This document shows positions 1 through 6,942 of a DNA stretch of 64,000 nt, one piece after another. A program made the translations under genes and the position numbers. Below the pieces are notes generated by a model. It saw only the letters and a list, made by a program, of their open reading frames with translations, did no database searches and was not told where the DNA came from. Location: the NCBI RefSeq assembly GCF_017589465.1, contig NZ_JAELYA010000011.1:1-64000 (forward strand), written 5' to 3'. The stretch is from Pseudomonas schmalbachii. GTDB taxonomy: Bacteria > Pseudomonadota > Gammaproteobacteria > Pseudomonadales > Pseudomonadaceae. Positions within the stretch are counted from its first letter, which is position 1; the number at the start of each line of letters is the position of its first letter.

Positions 1-106
1 TCGGCGCTTGTCGTGAGCGCGTGGGTGGGGGAAGTCTCCTACCGTCTGGCTTGCAGAAGCGGGTCTTGTCCCTCCACCCCCGACAGGTTCCTACCCTACC
101 GCCATA

Positions 107-150
107 CAAGCGGGCCATGCCCGCGAATCGCACGCATGGCGTGCTCCTAC
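107..150. repeat. Family B hairpin repeat (CGGGCCATGCCCG type)
   Basis: Reads GCGGGCCATGCCCGCGAATC followed by an inverted arm ending GTGCTCCTAC. Related copies occur at 2915-2952, 11255-11321, 18697-18722, 32282-32332 and, more diverged, 57415-57497. The arms can form a hairpin. This REP-like element is intergenic in every case seen. Confidence 0.7.
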
Positions 151-171
151 AATGTCCCCGCGCGGTGGTTC

Positions 172-202
172 CGTAGGATGGGTTGAGCGCAGCGATACCC
201 AT
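172..202. repeat. Family E repeat, single arm
   Basis: CGTAGGATGGGTTGAGCGCA then GCGATACCCATGC. A complete two-armed copy is at 48274-48353. Only one arm is present here. Confidence 0.7.
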
Positions 203-250
203 GCGGATGAATCGGGTCTTGTCCCCCCACCCGGCCATCCGCAAAGACAT

Positions 251-274
251 AAAAAAGCCCCCAATAAAGGGGGC
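251..274 (-). terminator. Rho-independent terminator of flavin reductase gene
   Basis: On the minus strand the sequence is a 6-bp GC stem (GCCCCC, loop TTTATT, GGGGGC) followed immediately by six T residues. It lies 26 bp past the flavin reductase stop codon and points in the same direction. Confidence 0.85.
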
Positions 275-299
275 CGAGAGAAAGCGTATCGGTCGGTCG

Positions 300-785
300 T
301 CAGGCAAAGGCGTGCAGCGCGCCCATCTTGCCGCGGCAGTAGATCATCGGGATCACGTCCTGCTCCGGCACGATCAGGTTCTTCACCGCGCCGACCAGGA
401 TGGCGTGGTCGCCGCCCTCGTATTCGCGCCACAGCTCGCATTCGATGATGGCGGTGGCGTTCGGCAGCAGCGGGTTGCCCAGTTCGCTCAGGGTCCAGTC
501 GATGCCCTGCGCCTTGTCCTTGCCCTTTTTGGCGAAGGCATAGGCTTCGTCGCGCTGGTCGGCGGAGAGCAGGTGGATGGCGAAGCGCCTGTTGCGGATC
601 AGCACCGGGTAGGAGTCGGAGCTGTAGTTCGGGCAGAACAGCACCAGGGCCGGGTCCATGGACAGGGAACTGAAGGCGCTGGCAGTCAGCCCGACGACCT
701 GGCCATCGTCATCCAGGGTGGTGATGACGGTGACGCCGGAGGGGAAGGAGCCCATGACTTGTTTGTAGGCATTGGTGTCGATCAT
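300..785 (-). CDS. Flavin reductase-like (FMN-binding split-barrel) protein
   Basis: A 161-residue protein of the flavin reductase-like domain family (HpaC/RutF type), which supplies reduced FMN or FAD to a partner monooxygenase using NAD(P)H. The N-terminal motif PSGVTVITT, the LTASAFSSLSMDP segment and the C-terminal region ending in YCRGKMGALHA are typical of the family, and the length is normal. The partner oxygenase is not in the window. The start ATG at 785 is the only sensible one. An operator of the TTGGTATACCATAATA family lies 52 bp upstream (837-852), and the gene is divergent from the NCS1 permease, which has its own copy of the operator. Together with the RibB-like protein at 11503-12612 it suggests a catabolic flavin-dependent two-component oxygenase. 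Exact substrate unknown. Confidence 0.85.
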   Translation of the reverse strand: MIDTNAYKQVMGSFPSGVTVITTLDDDGQVVGLTASAFSSLSMDPALVLFCPNYSSDSYPVLIRNRRFAIHLLSADQRDEAYAFAKKGKDKAQGIDWTLSELGNPLLPNATAIIECELWREYEGGDHAILVGAVKNLIVPEQDVIPMIYCRGKMGALHAFA

Positions 786-836
786 TTCGGGTACCTATCG
801 GGCAGGTGGCTGCGGCCGGCAGCTCGTGTGTGTCTG

Positions 837-852
837 ATGGTATACCGTAATA
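837..852. promoter_or_regulatory. Shared regulon operator, copy 1
   Basis: ATGGTATACCGTAATA, containing the near-palindrome TGGTATACC(G/A). It matches copies at 1014-1029, 11029-11044 and 12647-12662. GGTATACC-type palindromes fit GntR/FCD regulators, so the GntR protein encoded at 2980-3684 is the likely binder (inference). Confidence 0.7.
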
Positions 853-1013
853 CCTAAGTTGCAAGTACTATTTTCCGGTGCTTCCGACGAACGACGAGAG
901 CCAGGCTGAAAGCCAGTAAAAGCGCGGCTTTCAGCGATAAGTGGAAGGGCGGTGCGCGCCGTTCTGATAGGGTTTTCCTGCTCCAATCCGATCTGAAAAG
1001 TCTTGCCTGTCTT

Positions 1014-1029
1014 TTGGAATACCATAATA
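1014..1029. promoter_or_regulatory. Shared regulon operator, copy 2
   Basis: TTGGAATACCATAATA, 95 bp before the NCS1 permease start. It differs from the 12647 copy at one base. Confidence 0.75.
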
Positions 1030-1123
1030 TGGCCCGCGCCAAGCGGCTGGCCGGAGTCATGGCCACGAGCCCGAAGACGAGCCCTCGCGGCTTTCCTACA
1101 AAGACAATAAGCAAGGCAAGACG

Positions 1124-2518
1124 ATGTCCGAGAATTCCCAGCAGACGCTGATCGAGAACCATACCGTCGACTACGTGCCGCCCGCCGAACGCCATGGCAG
1201 GGCACGCGACCTGTTCACGCTGTGGTTCAGCACCAACATCGCGCCGCTGCCCATCGTCACCGGGGCCATGGTGGTCCAGGTGTTCCACCTCGACCTGCTC
1301 TGGGGCCTGTTGGCCATCGTGCTGGGCCACATGCTCGGCGGCGTGTTCATTGCGCTGGCCTCAGCCCAGGGACCGCAGATGGGCATCCCGCAGATGGTCC
1401 AGAGCCGCGGCCAGTTCGGTCGCTACGGCGCACTGCTGATCGTGTTCTTCGCCGCGGTCATCTATGTCGGCTTCTTCATTTCCAACATCGTCCTGGCCGG
1501 CGAGTCGATCCACGGCATCGCTCCCACCGTGCCGATGCCGGCGGCCATCGTCATCGGCGCGATCAGCGCGACCGCCATTGGCGTGATCGGCTATCGCTTC
1601 ATCCATACCCTCAACCGCATCGGCACCTGGGTGATGGGCGGGGCGCTGCTGGCCGGCTTCGCCTGGATCTTCATGAACGAGCTGCCGGCGGACTTCTTCA
1701 GCCGCGGCAGCTTCAACCTGTCGGGCTTCCTGGCGACCATCTGCCTGGGAACCATCTGGCAGATCAGCTTCTCGCCCTACGTGTCGGACTACTCGCGCTA
1801 CCTGCCGGCCAGCGTCGGCATCGCCAGGCCGTTCCTGGCCACCTACGCCGGCGCCTGCCTGGGCACCATCCTGTCGTTCAGTTTCGGTGCGGTCGCCGTG
1901 CTGGCGACCCCGGAAGGCACCGAGGCCATGGCGGCGGTGAAGCAGGCCACCGGCGTGCTCGGCCCGGTCCTGATGCTGCTGTTCCTGCTCAACATCATCA
2001 GCCACAACGCCCTCAACCTGTATGGCGCCGTGCTGTCCATCGTCACCTCGATCCAGACCTTCGCCGGCAACTGGACGCCGAGCATCCGCGTGCGCGTGGT
2101 GCTGTCGGCGGTGGTGCTGGCCGGCAGCTGCCTGATGGCGCTGGGCGCCTCGGCCAACTTCATCTCGCACTTCATCGGCCTGATCCTGGCGCTGTTGATC
2201 GTGCTGGTGCCCTGGGCCTCGATCAACCTGATCGACTTCTACCTGATCAAGCGCGGCCGCTACGACATCGCCTCGATCTTCCGGGCCGACGGCGGCATCT
2301 ATGGACGCTTCAACCCGCATGCGATCACCGCGTACTTCATGGGCATCCTGGTCCAGCTGCCGTTCGCCAACACCGCGCTCTACGTCGGCCCCTATGCCAA
2401 CTACATCGACGGTGTGGACCTGTCCTGGCTGGTCGGGCTGCTGGTGACCTGCCCGCTGTACTACTGCCTGGCGACCCGCACCAAGGCGTCGGCTCGCTAT
2501 GCGCTGGAGGAGTGCTGA
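1124..2518 (+). CDS. NCS1-family purine/cytosine-type permease
   Basis: A 464-residue inner-membrane transporter of the nucleobase:cation symporter-1 family (cytosine, purine, allantoin and hydantoin permeases). The hydrophilic N-terminus is followed by about twelve hydrophobic segments. The N-terminal helix region FSTNIAPLPIVTGAM and the central segment around QISFSPYVSDYSRYLP are characteristic of cytosine permease-like members, and the length matches the family. It probably takes up a nitrogen heterocycle by proton or sodium symport. An operator at 1014-1029 places it in the same regulon as the flavin reductase, the ABC importer and the RibB-like gene. The true substrate cannot be read from sequence. 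Confidence 0.85.
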   Translation: MSENSQQTLIENHTVDYVPPAERHGRARDLFTLWFSTNIAPLPIVTGAMVVQVFHLDLLWGLLAIVLGHMLGGVFIALASAQGPQMGIPQMVQSRGQFGRYGALLIVFFAAVIYVGFFISNIVLAGESIHGIAPTVPMPAAIVIGAISATAIGVIGYRFIHTLNRIGTWVMGGALLAGFAWIFMNELPADFFSRGSFNLSGFLATICLGTIWQISFSPYVSDYSRYLPASVGIARPFLATYAGACLGTILSFSFGAVAVLATPEGTEAMAAVKQATGVLGPVLMLLFLLNIISHNALNLYGAVLSIVTSIQTFAGNWTPSIRVRVVLSAVVLAGSCLMALGASANFISHFIGLILALLIVLVPWASINLIDFYLIKRGRYDIASIFRADGGIYGRFNPHAITAYFMGILVQLPFANTALYVGPYANYIDGVDLSWLVGLLVTCPLYYCLATRTKASARYALEEC

Positions 2519-2602
2519 TCGCTGTGCCCGGGCAGGGCGCGTTTTTTCATATGGTCCGGGAAAAGCGTCCTACCTGGCCGCCGCCCAGGTAGGCATCGAA
2601 AG

Positions 2603-2704
2603 CCATACGACTGGTTCGACGCCCGCGACCATGGCCGCCCCTATGGCAACAGCCGCGACCGCACGCGGTTGGGGACGACGGTGGAAGCGCTCTATTGCTT
2701 CTGA
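2603..2704 (+). pseudogene. Remnant of an unidentified protein C-terminus
   Basis: One frame reads about 33 codons with strongly G/C-biased third positions and ends in TGA at 2702-2704. The peptide includes DWFDARDHGRPYGN and ends TVEALYCF. No start codon or ribosome binding site precedes it, and an inverted repeat lies just upstream. It looks like the tail of a lost gene. I do not recognise the family. Confidence 0.4.
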
Positions 2705-2763
2705 CGCGCTCCGATAGGCCGGCGCGGCCATGTCTTGCCGACGGCGTTTTTCCTGCACCTCGT

Positions 2764-2783
2764 AGGAGCAACTGTCTTGCATC
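2764..2783. repeat. AGGAGCAACTGTCTTGCATC element
   Basis: A 20-bp sequence repeated exactly at 11106-11125 and, inverted, at 11475-11494. Here it precedes a family A repeat, as it does at 11106. Confidence 0.8.
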
Positions 2784-2814
2784 CTGCGTAACTACGTGGC
2801 TGGGCCATAACTCA

Positions 2815-2889
2815 CGTAGGTTGGTGCTGAACGCAGTGAAGCCCAACGATGGCGATGTTGGGCTTCGCGTTGCTCAGCGCCAACCTACG
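2815..2889. repeat. Family A palindromic repeat
   Basis: Left arm CGTAGGTTGGTGCTGAACGC... to CCCAACG, short spacer, right arm TTGGGCTTCGCG... to CCAACCTACGG. The arms are nearly complementary over about 33 bases and would form a long hairpin. One of ten two-armed copies in the window. It is almost identical to the copy at 11165-11239. Confidence 0.9.
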
Positions 2890-2914
2890 GTGGACATTGC
2901 CGCCTGTAGGAGCG

Positions 2915-2952
2915 GGCCTGCCCGCGAATCGCGCCCAGGGGGCGCTCCTACA
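2915..2952. repeat. Family B hairpin repeat
   Basis: GTAGGAGCGGGCCTGCCCGC followed by the inverted arm GGCGCTCCTAC. It directly follows a family A element, as at 11255. Confidence 0.75.
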
Positions 2953-2979
2953 GGGAAGCGGGGCTCCCATGACGTCGCC

Positions 2980-3684
2980 TCAGCCCTTCAGCGCCTCGTG
3001 GGCGAGCACGGTGCGGGTGGTGGTTTCGTAGTGTTGCGCCAGCAGCACGCAGGCCTTGTCGACATCCCGCGCCAGGGCGGCATCGAGCAGCGCGCGGTGT
3101 TCGCCGGGGACGTCGCGTTCGGCGCCGTTCTCGTAGTGCACCGAGAGCATGCGGTAGCGCGCGGTCTGGTCGCGCAGCATGCGTGACAGGTGCAGCAGCC
3201 AGGGCGAGCCGCAGTTGGCGATCAGCGCCTGGTGGAAGGTCTCATGGGCGTTTTCCCATTCCGGCTTCATCAGCCGTTCCGGGCCTTCGACGATGGGCAG
3301 TCGGTCCAGGCGGTGGTGGGCGGCGATCAATCGGCTTTCCCACTCCAGGTCGCCCCGGCGGATGGACTCGGCGAGCGCCTGGCATTCGATGAGCAGGCGA
3401 GTGTTGGTGATATCGCGGATTTCCTCGGCGGAGATGCGGCCGACGCTGAAGCCCTTCTGGTCCTCGGCGGATACGAAGCCGCTGGCGGCCAGGCGCGACA
3501 GTGCCTCGCGCAGCGGGATGACCCCGGCGTCGTAGTGCTCGGCCAGTTCCTTGAGGCGCAGGCGGCTGCCCGGCGTCAGGCGGCCGTTGATGATGTCTTC
3601 GCGGACCCTGGCTTCCAGCTGGGACGCCATGGTGCGCTTCTCCGAGGCTTCGGGCTGCTCCACCCAGCGTTCGGATCGGTTCAT
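2980..3684 (-). CDS. GntR-family (FCD/FadR-type) transcriptional regulator
   Basis: About 234 residues from the ATG at 3684; an in-frame GTG at 3696 is an alternative start. The N-terminal winged helix-turn-helix (roughly residues 18-75, containing LKELAEHYDAGVIPLREALSRLAASG) is followed by an all-helical FCD ligand domain. That domain holds the metal-site type residues in ISAEEIRDITNTRLLIE and a C-terminal EHRALLDAALARD segment. Proteins of this class repress catabolic operons until a small acid binds. It is divergent from the FAH-family hydrolase. The palindrome TGGTATACCA, present in operators across the first 13 kb, fits this class, so I infer it controls that regulon. Its own intergenic region carries different palindromes. 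Confidence 0.88.
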   Translation of the reverse strand: MNRSERWVEQPEASEKRTMASQLEARVREDIINGRLTPGSRLRLKELAEHYDAGVIPLREALSRLAASGFVSAEDQKGFSVGRISAEEIRDITNTRLLIECQALAESIRRGDLEWESRLIAAHHRLDRLPIVEGPERLMKPEWENAHETFHQALIANCGSPWLLHLSRMLRDQTARYRMLSVHYENGAERDVPGEHRALLDAALARDVDKACVLLAQHYETTTRTVLAHEALKG

Positions 3685-3745
3685 GGGCTGTACCACGGTT
3701 GATTACTGATGAGGCAAATAATACACACGAGGAGGTTTTATCGAT

Positions 3746-3794
3746 AATCCCAGTAAAATATATTTTATCGTTGACGGCATATTTTCCTGGGATT
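3746..3794. promoter_or_regulatory. Nested palindromes in the gntR / FAH divergent promoter
   Basis: AATCCCAG (3746-3753) and CTGGGATT (3787-3794) form an inverted repeat. Inside lies the perfect 14-bp palindrome TAAAATATATTTTA (3754-3767). TTTTATCG is directly repeated at 3736-3743 and 3763-3770. The AT-rich centre is a plausible divergent promoter and operator. No copy of the TTGGTATACC operator was found here. Confidence 0.55.
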
Positions 3795-3856
3795 AGCTTA
3801 GGGCCCATACCGTCCTGCCTGGCGGTCGTCACGAATCACAACAAGAGGTCAGCTCC

Positions 3857-4690
3857 ATGCGTTACGTCCGTTTCAATCACGAAGGCCGCCCGGTGCTGGG
3901 CGTGCATACTGCCGAAGGTGTCCGCGTCCTGGGCGAGGAAACCCTGGAGTCGCTGCTGGAGCGGGGCGTCGACCTCGCCACCTACGGCACCGAAGCCAAC
4001 GGGCCGCTGGTGGAGATCGGTGAGCAGGACTACCTGCCGCTGATGACCCGTCCGACCAAGATCGTCTGCGTCGGCCTCAACTACGCCGATCACACCAAGG
4101 AATCGCCCTACGCGCAGCCGGACTACCCGACCCTGTTCCCGCGCTTCAACAGCAGCCTCACCGCGCACAACAAGCCGCTGATCCGCCCGCGCATCTCCGA
4201 CACCCTCGACTACGAAGGCGAGATGGCCGTGGTACTGAAGAGCGGCGGCCGGCATATCCCGAAGGACCAGGCGCTGCAGCATGTCGCCGGCTACGCGCTG
4301 TTCAATGAGGGCTCGGTGCGCGAGTACCAGTTCAAGTCGCCGCAGTGGACCGTGGGCAAGAACTTCGACGACACCGGCGCCTTCGGCCCGGACCTGGTGA
4401 CCGCCGACGAACTGCCGGCCGGCGGCAAGGGCCTGCTGCTGCAGACCAAGGTGAACGGCAAGGTGGTGCAGTCGGCCAACACCAATGACATGCTGTTTGA
4501 CGTGGCCACCATCATCTCGACCCTCAGCGAGGCGGTGACCCTGGAAGCGGGCGACGTGATCGTCAGTGGCACCCCGGCCGGCGTCGGTTTCGGCATGGAC
4601 CCGAAGGTCTATCTGAAGGCCGGCGATGTGGTGGAAGTCTCCATCGAAGGCATCGGCACGCTGGTCAACCCGGTGGTCGACGAAGCCTGA
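3857..4690 (+). CDS. Fumarylacetoacetate hydrolase (FAH) family protein
   Basis: A 277-residue FAH-fold enzyme; the family hydrolyses, decarboxylates or hydrates oxo-acids from ring cleavage using a divalent metal. The N-terminal small domain (1-65) precedes the catalytic domain starting at KIVCVGLNYADH. Metal ligands are Glu120 and Glu122 in LDYEGEMAVV. The third ligand, usually Asp in a YNDxSxRDxQ motif, is Glu151 here in FNEGSVREYQ, a conservative variant. SGTPAGVG near the C-terminus is also conserved. The start has a good ribosome binding site (AAGAGGT). It is divergent from the GntR regulator and followed by a GC hairpin at 4716-4737. A late step of a ring-cleavage pathway is likely; the exact reaction is unknown. 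Confidence 0.88.
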   Translation: MRYVRFNHEGRPVLGVHTAEGVRVLGEETLESLLERGVDLATYGTEANGPLVEIGEQDYLPLMTRPTKIVCVGLNYADHTKESPYAQPDYPTLFPRFNSSLTAHNKPLIRPRISDTLDYEGEMAVVLKSGGRHIPKDQALQHVAGYALFNEGSVREYQFKSPQWTVGKNFDDTGAFGPDLVTADELPAGGKGLLLQTKVNGKVVQSANTNDMLFDVATIISTLSEAVTLEAGDVIVSGTPAGVGFGMDPKVYLKAGDVVEVSIEGIGTLVNPVVDEA

Positions 4691-4903
4691 GCGGCTCGTT
4701 TCGCAGACGAGAAGAGAAGCCCCTGTCCCGGGGCTTCGGCTACAACAACCCGAGCACCCACGCCATAGCACCGACAGGATGTCGGTGTGACGAAGCCGGA
4801 CGTACCGTCCCGGCTTCGTTCCCGTCATGTGCCGGATGCGCATGCCGTCGCCGGCGCCAACGGTGCCGTGCGACGTTCCTTCCCTCGCGCCGCCCTGTCT
4901 TTG

Positions 4904-4990
4904 CTACCAGAGCTCCAGGGTGTAGTCGACGTTGATCCGCGTTTCGTTGAAGTAGTGCGAGAGGCCGTTGTGATGGCTCGCCTGGTGGTG
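4904..4990 (-). pseudogene. Remnant of an OprD-type outer-membrane porin C-terminus
   Basis: On the minus strand one frame encodes about 28 residues ending NETRINVDYTLELW followed by TAG. This resembles the final beta-strand of OprD-family porins: a polar/hydrophobic alternation ending in an aromatic residue. Upstream codons lose resemblance and no start is present. An intact OprD-family gene follows on the same strand. I infer a deleted porin paralogue. Confidence 0.55.
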
Positions 4991-5059
4991 CGGAAGGCGA
5001 GGCACTTCAGGCTTTCCGATTGCCCCTCGCAGCTGTGATTCGGCGGACTGTCTCTTGGT

Positions 5060-5094
5060 CGTTGGGCTTCGCTGCGCTCAGCGCCAACCTACGG
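5060..5094. repeat. Family A repeat, single arm
   Basis: GTTGGGCTTCGCTGCGCTCA then GCGCCAACCTACGG, the right arm only. It lies between the porin remnant and the intact porin. Confidence 0.85.
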
Positions 5095-5133
5095 GAGGCC
5101 CTCTCCCGGATGCGGGAGAGGAGGCGGGGTTCC

Positions 5134-6465
5134 TTAGAGAAGCGTCAGGGTGTAGCTCAGGATCAGGCGGTTCTCGTCTTGGTCGCGGGCTGCGTCGCTG
5201 CGCAGGGCGGCGTTGCGCCAGGAGAAGCCGAGGCCTTTCAGCGGGCCTTCCTGCAGCACGTAGTCGAGGCGGAAATCGCGCTCCCACTCGCCCTGGTCGC
5301 TGGCCTGGGTCTCGATGTTGCTGCCCTTCAGGTAGGTCGCTATCGCCTTCAGGCCCGGCACGCCGAGCTTGGCGAAGTCGTAGCCGTACTCAGCCACCCA
5401 GGTGCGTTCGCCGGCGCTGAGGAACTTGCCGATCTGGCGGTCGGTGATCAGGTAGGCAGTGGCGCCGTCGCCCTGGTTGAGGAAGGGGAAGGCGCTGTCG
5501 CCGGACACCTGTTGGTAGCCCAGGCTCGCCGCGTGGCCACCCAGGCTGTAGGTGAAGAAGGCGCTCCAGGTGCGGTTGTCCACTTCGTAGCGGTCCGGGT
5601 CGCTGGCTGCCCAGTTGCCACTGCTGCGGAAGCCTTCGGCACGGCCGGCAGCGCTGGCGTTCTTGCCATCGGAATCGCTGTAGAAGTAGCGCAGGTCGGA
5701 CTTCAGCGCGCCCACCGGCAGCGCCCAGTTGTGGGTCAGGCCGAGGAAGTGCTGTTTGTAGAAGTCTTCCAGGTTGCCGTAGTAGTACTGGGCGGCGAGA
5801 TTGTCGCTGACCTTGTAGTCGCCGCCGGCGAAGTAGAATTTGTTGACGAACTGGCCGCTGCGGGCGTTGTTCGCGCCTGCGATGGACAGGCCGCGGGCAT
5901 CGCTGGAGTTGCGTCCCTTGGCGTGTTCCAGCTGGCCGCCGACCAGGGTCAGGCCCTTGATCTCGCTGGAGGTGATCTGCCCGCCCTCGAAGGTCTGCGG
6001 CAGCAGGCGACCGTCGTTGGAGGTCACTACCGGCAGCTTCGGCAGCAGGGTGCCGATGCGCGCCTCGGTCTTGGAGAGGCGTACCTTGCCGGTCACGCCC
6101 AGGCTGCCGAAATCATCCTTGGCGCGGCCGTCGTCGTCGGTGGGGAACACGATGCCGCCGTAGCTGGCGCTGGTGGGGTTGTAGTGGCGGCCCTTGCCGG
6201 AGTTCAGTTTCACACCGAGCAGGCCGAGGGCATCGACACCCACGCCCACCGTCCCTTCGGTGAAGCCCGAGGCGTAGTTGAAGATGAAGCCCTGGCCCCA
6301 CTCCTCCTGCTTGGAAGGTGCGTCGGCGAACTGACGGTTGTCCGAATTGATATAGAAGTTACGCAGGGTCAGGCTGGCCTTGCTGTCTTCGACGAAACCG
6401 CCGGCGGTGGCCTGCTGGGCCAGCACGCCGAGGGTGACGGCCAGGGCGAGAGGGGATTTGTACAT
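5134..6465 (-). CDS. OprD-family outer-membrane porin
   Basis: 443 residues from the ATG at 6465, which has a clear ribosome binding site (AAGGAG). A signal peptide MYKSPLALAVTLGVLAQQATA is followed by the mature start GGFVEDSKASLTLRNFYIN, typical of OprD-type specific porins. The C-terminus ENRLILSYTLTLL is a normal final beta-strand. These porins admit small acids, amino acids or aromatic carboxylates. It sits between a catabolic hydrolase and an ABC importer, so it probably carries the same substrate across the outer membrane (inference). Two palindromes lie upstream, at 6525-6550 and 6667-6682. Confidence 0.9.
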   Translation of the reverse strand: MYKSPLALAVTLGVLAQQATAGGFVEDSKASLTLRNFYINSDNRQFADAPSKQEEWGQGFIFNYASGFTEGTVGVGVDALGLLGVKLNSGKGRHYNPTSASYGGIVFPTDDDGRAKDDFGSLGVTGKVRLSKTEARIGTLLPKLPVVTSNDGRLLPQTFEGGQITSSEIKGLTLVGGQLEHAKGRNSSDARGLSIAGANNARSGQFVNKFYFAGGDYKVSDNLAAQYYYGNLEDFYKQHFLGLTHNWALPVGALKSDLRYFYSDSDGKNASAAGRAEGFRSSGNWAASDPDRYEVDNRTWSAFFTYSLGGHAASLGYQQVSGDSAFPFLNQGDGATAYLITDRQIGKFLSAGERTWVAEYGYDFAKLGVPGLKAIATYLKGSNIETQASDQGEWERDFRLDYVLQEGPLKGLGFSWRNAALRSDAARDQDENRLILSYTLTLL

Positions 6466-6524
6466 CGTGACACTCCTTTTTCTTATGGTCTTGAAGGGCC
6501 TCTTCCGAGCGCTTCGGGATATCA

Positions 6525-6550
6525 TCGCTATATTATTTTGTATATAGCGA
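6525..6550. promoter_or_regulatory. Inverted repeat in the porin promoter
   Basis: TCGCTATAT (6525-6533) and ATATAGCGA (6542-6550) are perfect inverted 9-mers separated by 8 bp, 60 bp upstream of the porin start codon. They could be an operator overlapping an AT-rich -10 region. Confidence 0.5.
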
Positions 6551-6666
6551 AAGGCGGAAATTGGCTTAGCAGATATTTCCGATTCGCTCAGGAGGCTTCG
6601 TTCAGGGCTGCGAGACGGTCTGGATGACAGTCGAAAAGCGCGAGGCGGCGTGCATGACGCCAAAAC

Positions 6667-6682
6667 TTGACCTTAAAGTCAA
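6667..6682. promoter_or_regulatory. TTGACCTTAAAGTCAA palindrome
   Basis: A near-perfect palindrome whose core TGACCTTAAAGTCA closely matches TGACTTTCAAGTCA at 29533-29546 upstream of xdhA. It may be a shared operator for the porin and the xanthine dehydrogenase operon. Confidence 0.45.
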
Positions 6683-6942
6683 ATAATTTAAGGAGCCGCA
6701 CCGGTTGATCCACTTCAACCGGCGGGAAATGCGGGGAGTTGGGCGTGCCGCTTCGACCCCGACCTCGGGCACCAATCCAGAGCCGTCCCTGTTTATGCAG
6801 AGGCGGCTTTTATTGATTGGTGCATCGCGCTTTCACGGGGTGATTTTCAGGAAGAAGTGCGCGGAGTCGTGGAAGCCATCGAGGAAGCCGCCTGCGGTGT
6901 GACAGGTCGGCTTCCGGCAGGCTTTCCACCTGCCCGGTTGCC

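Larger units (their letters stand above)
1..299. other. Intergenic left edge with repeats
   Basis: No convincing gene is seen here. The stretch holds a degenerate GTAGGAGCGGG-type repeat (about 107-150), one arm of the GTAGGATGGGTTGAGC repeat family (172-202) and the terminator of the flavin reductase gene at 251-274. Any gene whose end lies near base 1 cannot be judged from the window. Confidence 0.6.
786..1123. other. Divergent promoter region, flavin reductase / NCS1 permease
   Basis: A 338-bp intergenic region between two divergent genes. It contains two operators of the same family (837-852 and 1014-1029), one close to each start codon. The permease has a plausible ribosome binding site (AAGGCAAG) just before its ATG. 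No other gene is seen. Confidence 0.75.
2519..2979. other. Intergenic region with gene remnant and composite repeat
   Basis: A 461-bp gap. It contains a short hairpin (CCTACCTGG at 2569-2577 with CCAGGTAGG at 2584-2592), a degraded reading-frame end (2603-2704), then a composite repeat: AGGAGCAACTGTCTTGCATC (2764-2783), a family A palindrome (2815-2889) and a family B palindrome (2915-2952). The same composite order recurs at 11106-11321. Confidence 0.7.
4691..5133. other. Intergenic region with hairpins and porin remnant
   Basis: A 443-bp gap. It holds two hairpins (GAAGCCCC/GGGGCTTC at 4716-4737 and ACGAAGCCGG/CCGGCTTCGT at 4790-4819), a degraded porin C-terminus on the minus strand (4904-4990), a single family A arm (5060-5094) and a CCTCTCCC/GGGAGAGG hairpin at about 5099-5120 just past the oprD-type stop codon. 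Confidence 0.7.
6466..6942. other. Porin promoter region
   Basis: A 477-bp gap with two palindromic sites (6525-6550 and 6667-6682) and a wider inverted pair GCACCAATC (6769-6777) / GATTGGTGC (6815-6823). A small hairpin (GGCAGG/CCTGCC, about 6916-6934) lies just past the ABC ATPase stop codon and lacks a T-tract. No gene is seen. Confidence 0.6.

Noticed and set aside
3697..3856. Fifth TTGGTATACC operator in the gntR/FAH intergenic region
   Set aside because: Searched by eye on both strands; only unrelated AT-rich palindromes are present.
4787..5038. Plus-strand frame across 4787-5038
   Set aside because: No ribosome binding site and no motif. The minus strand gives a better explanation as a porin remnant.
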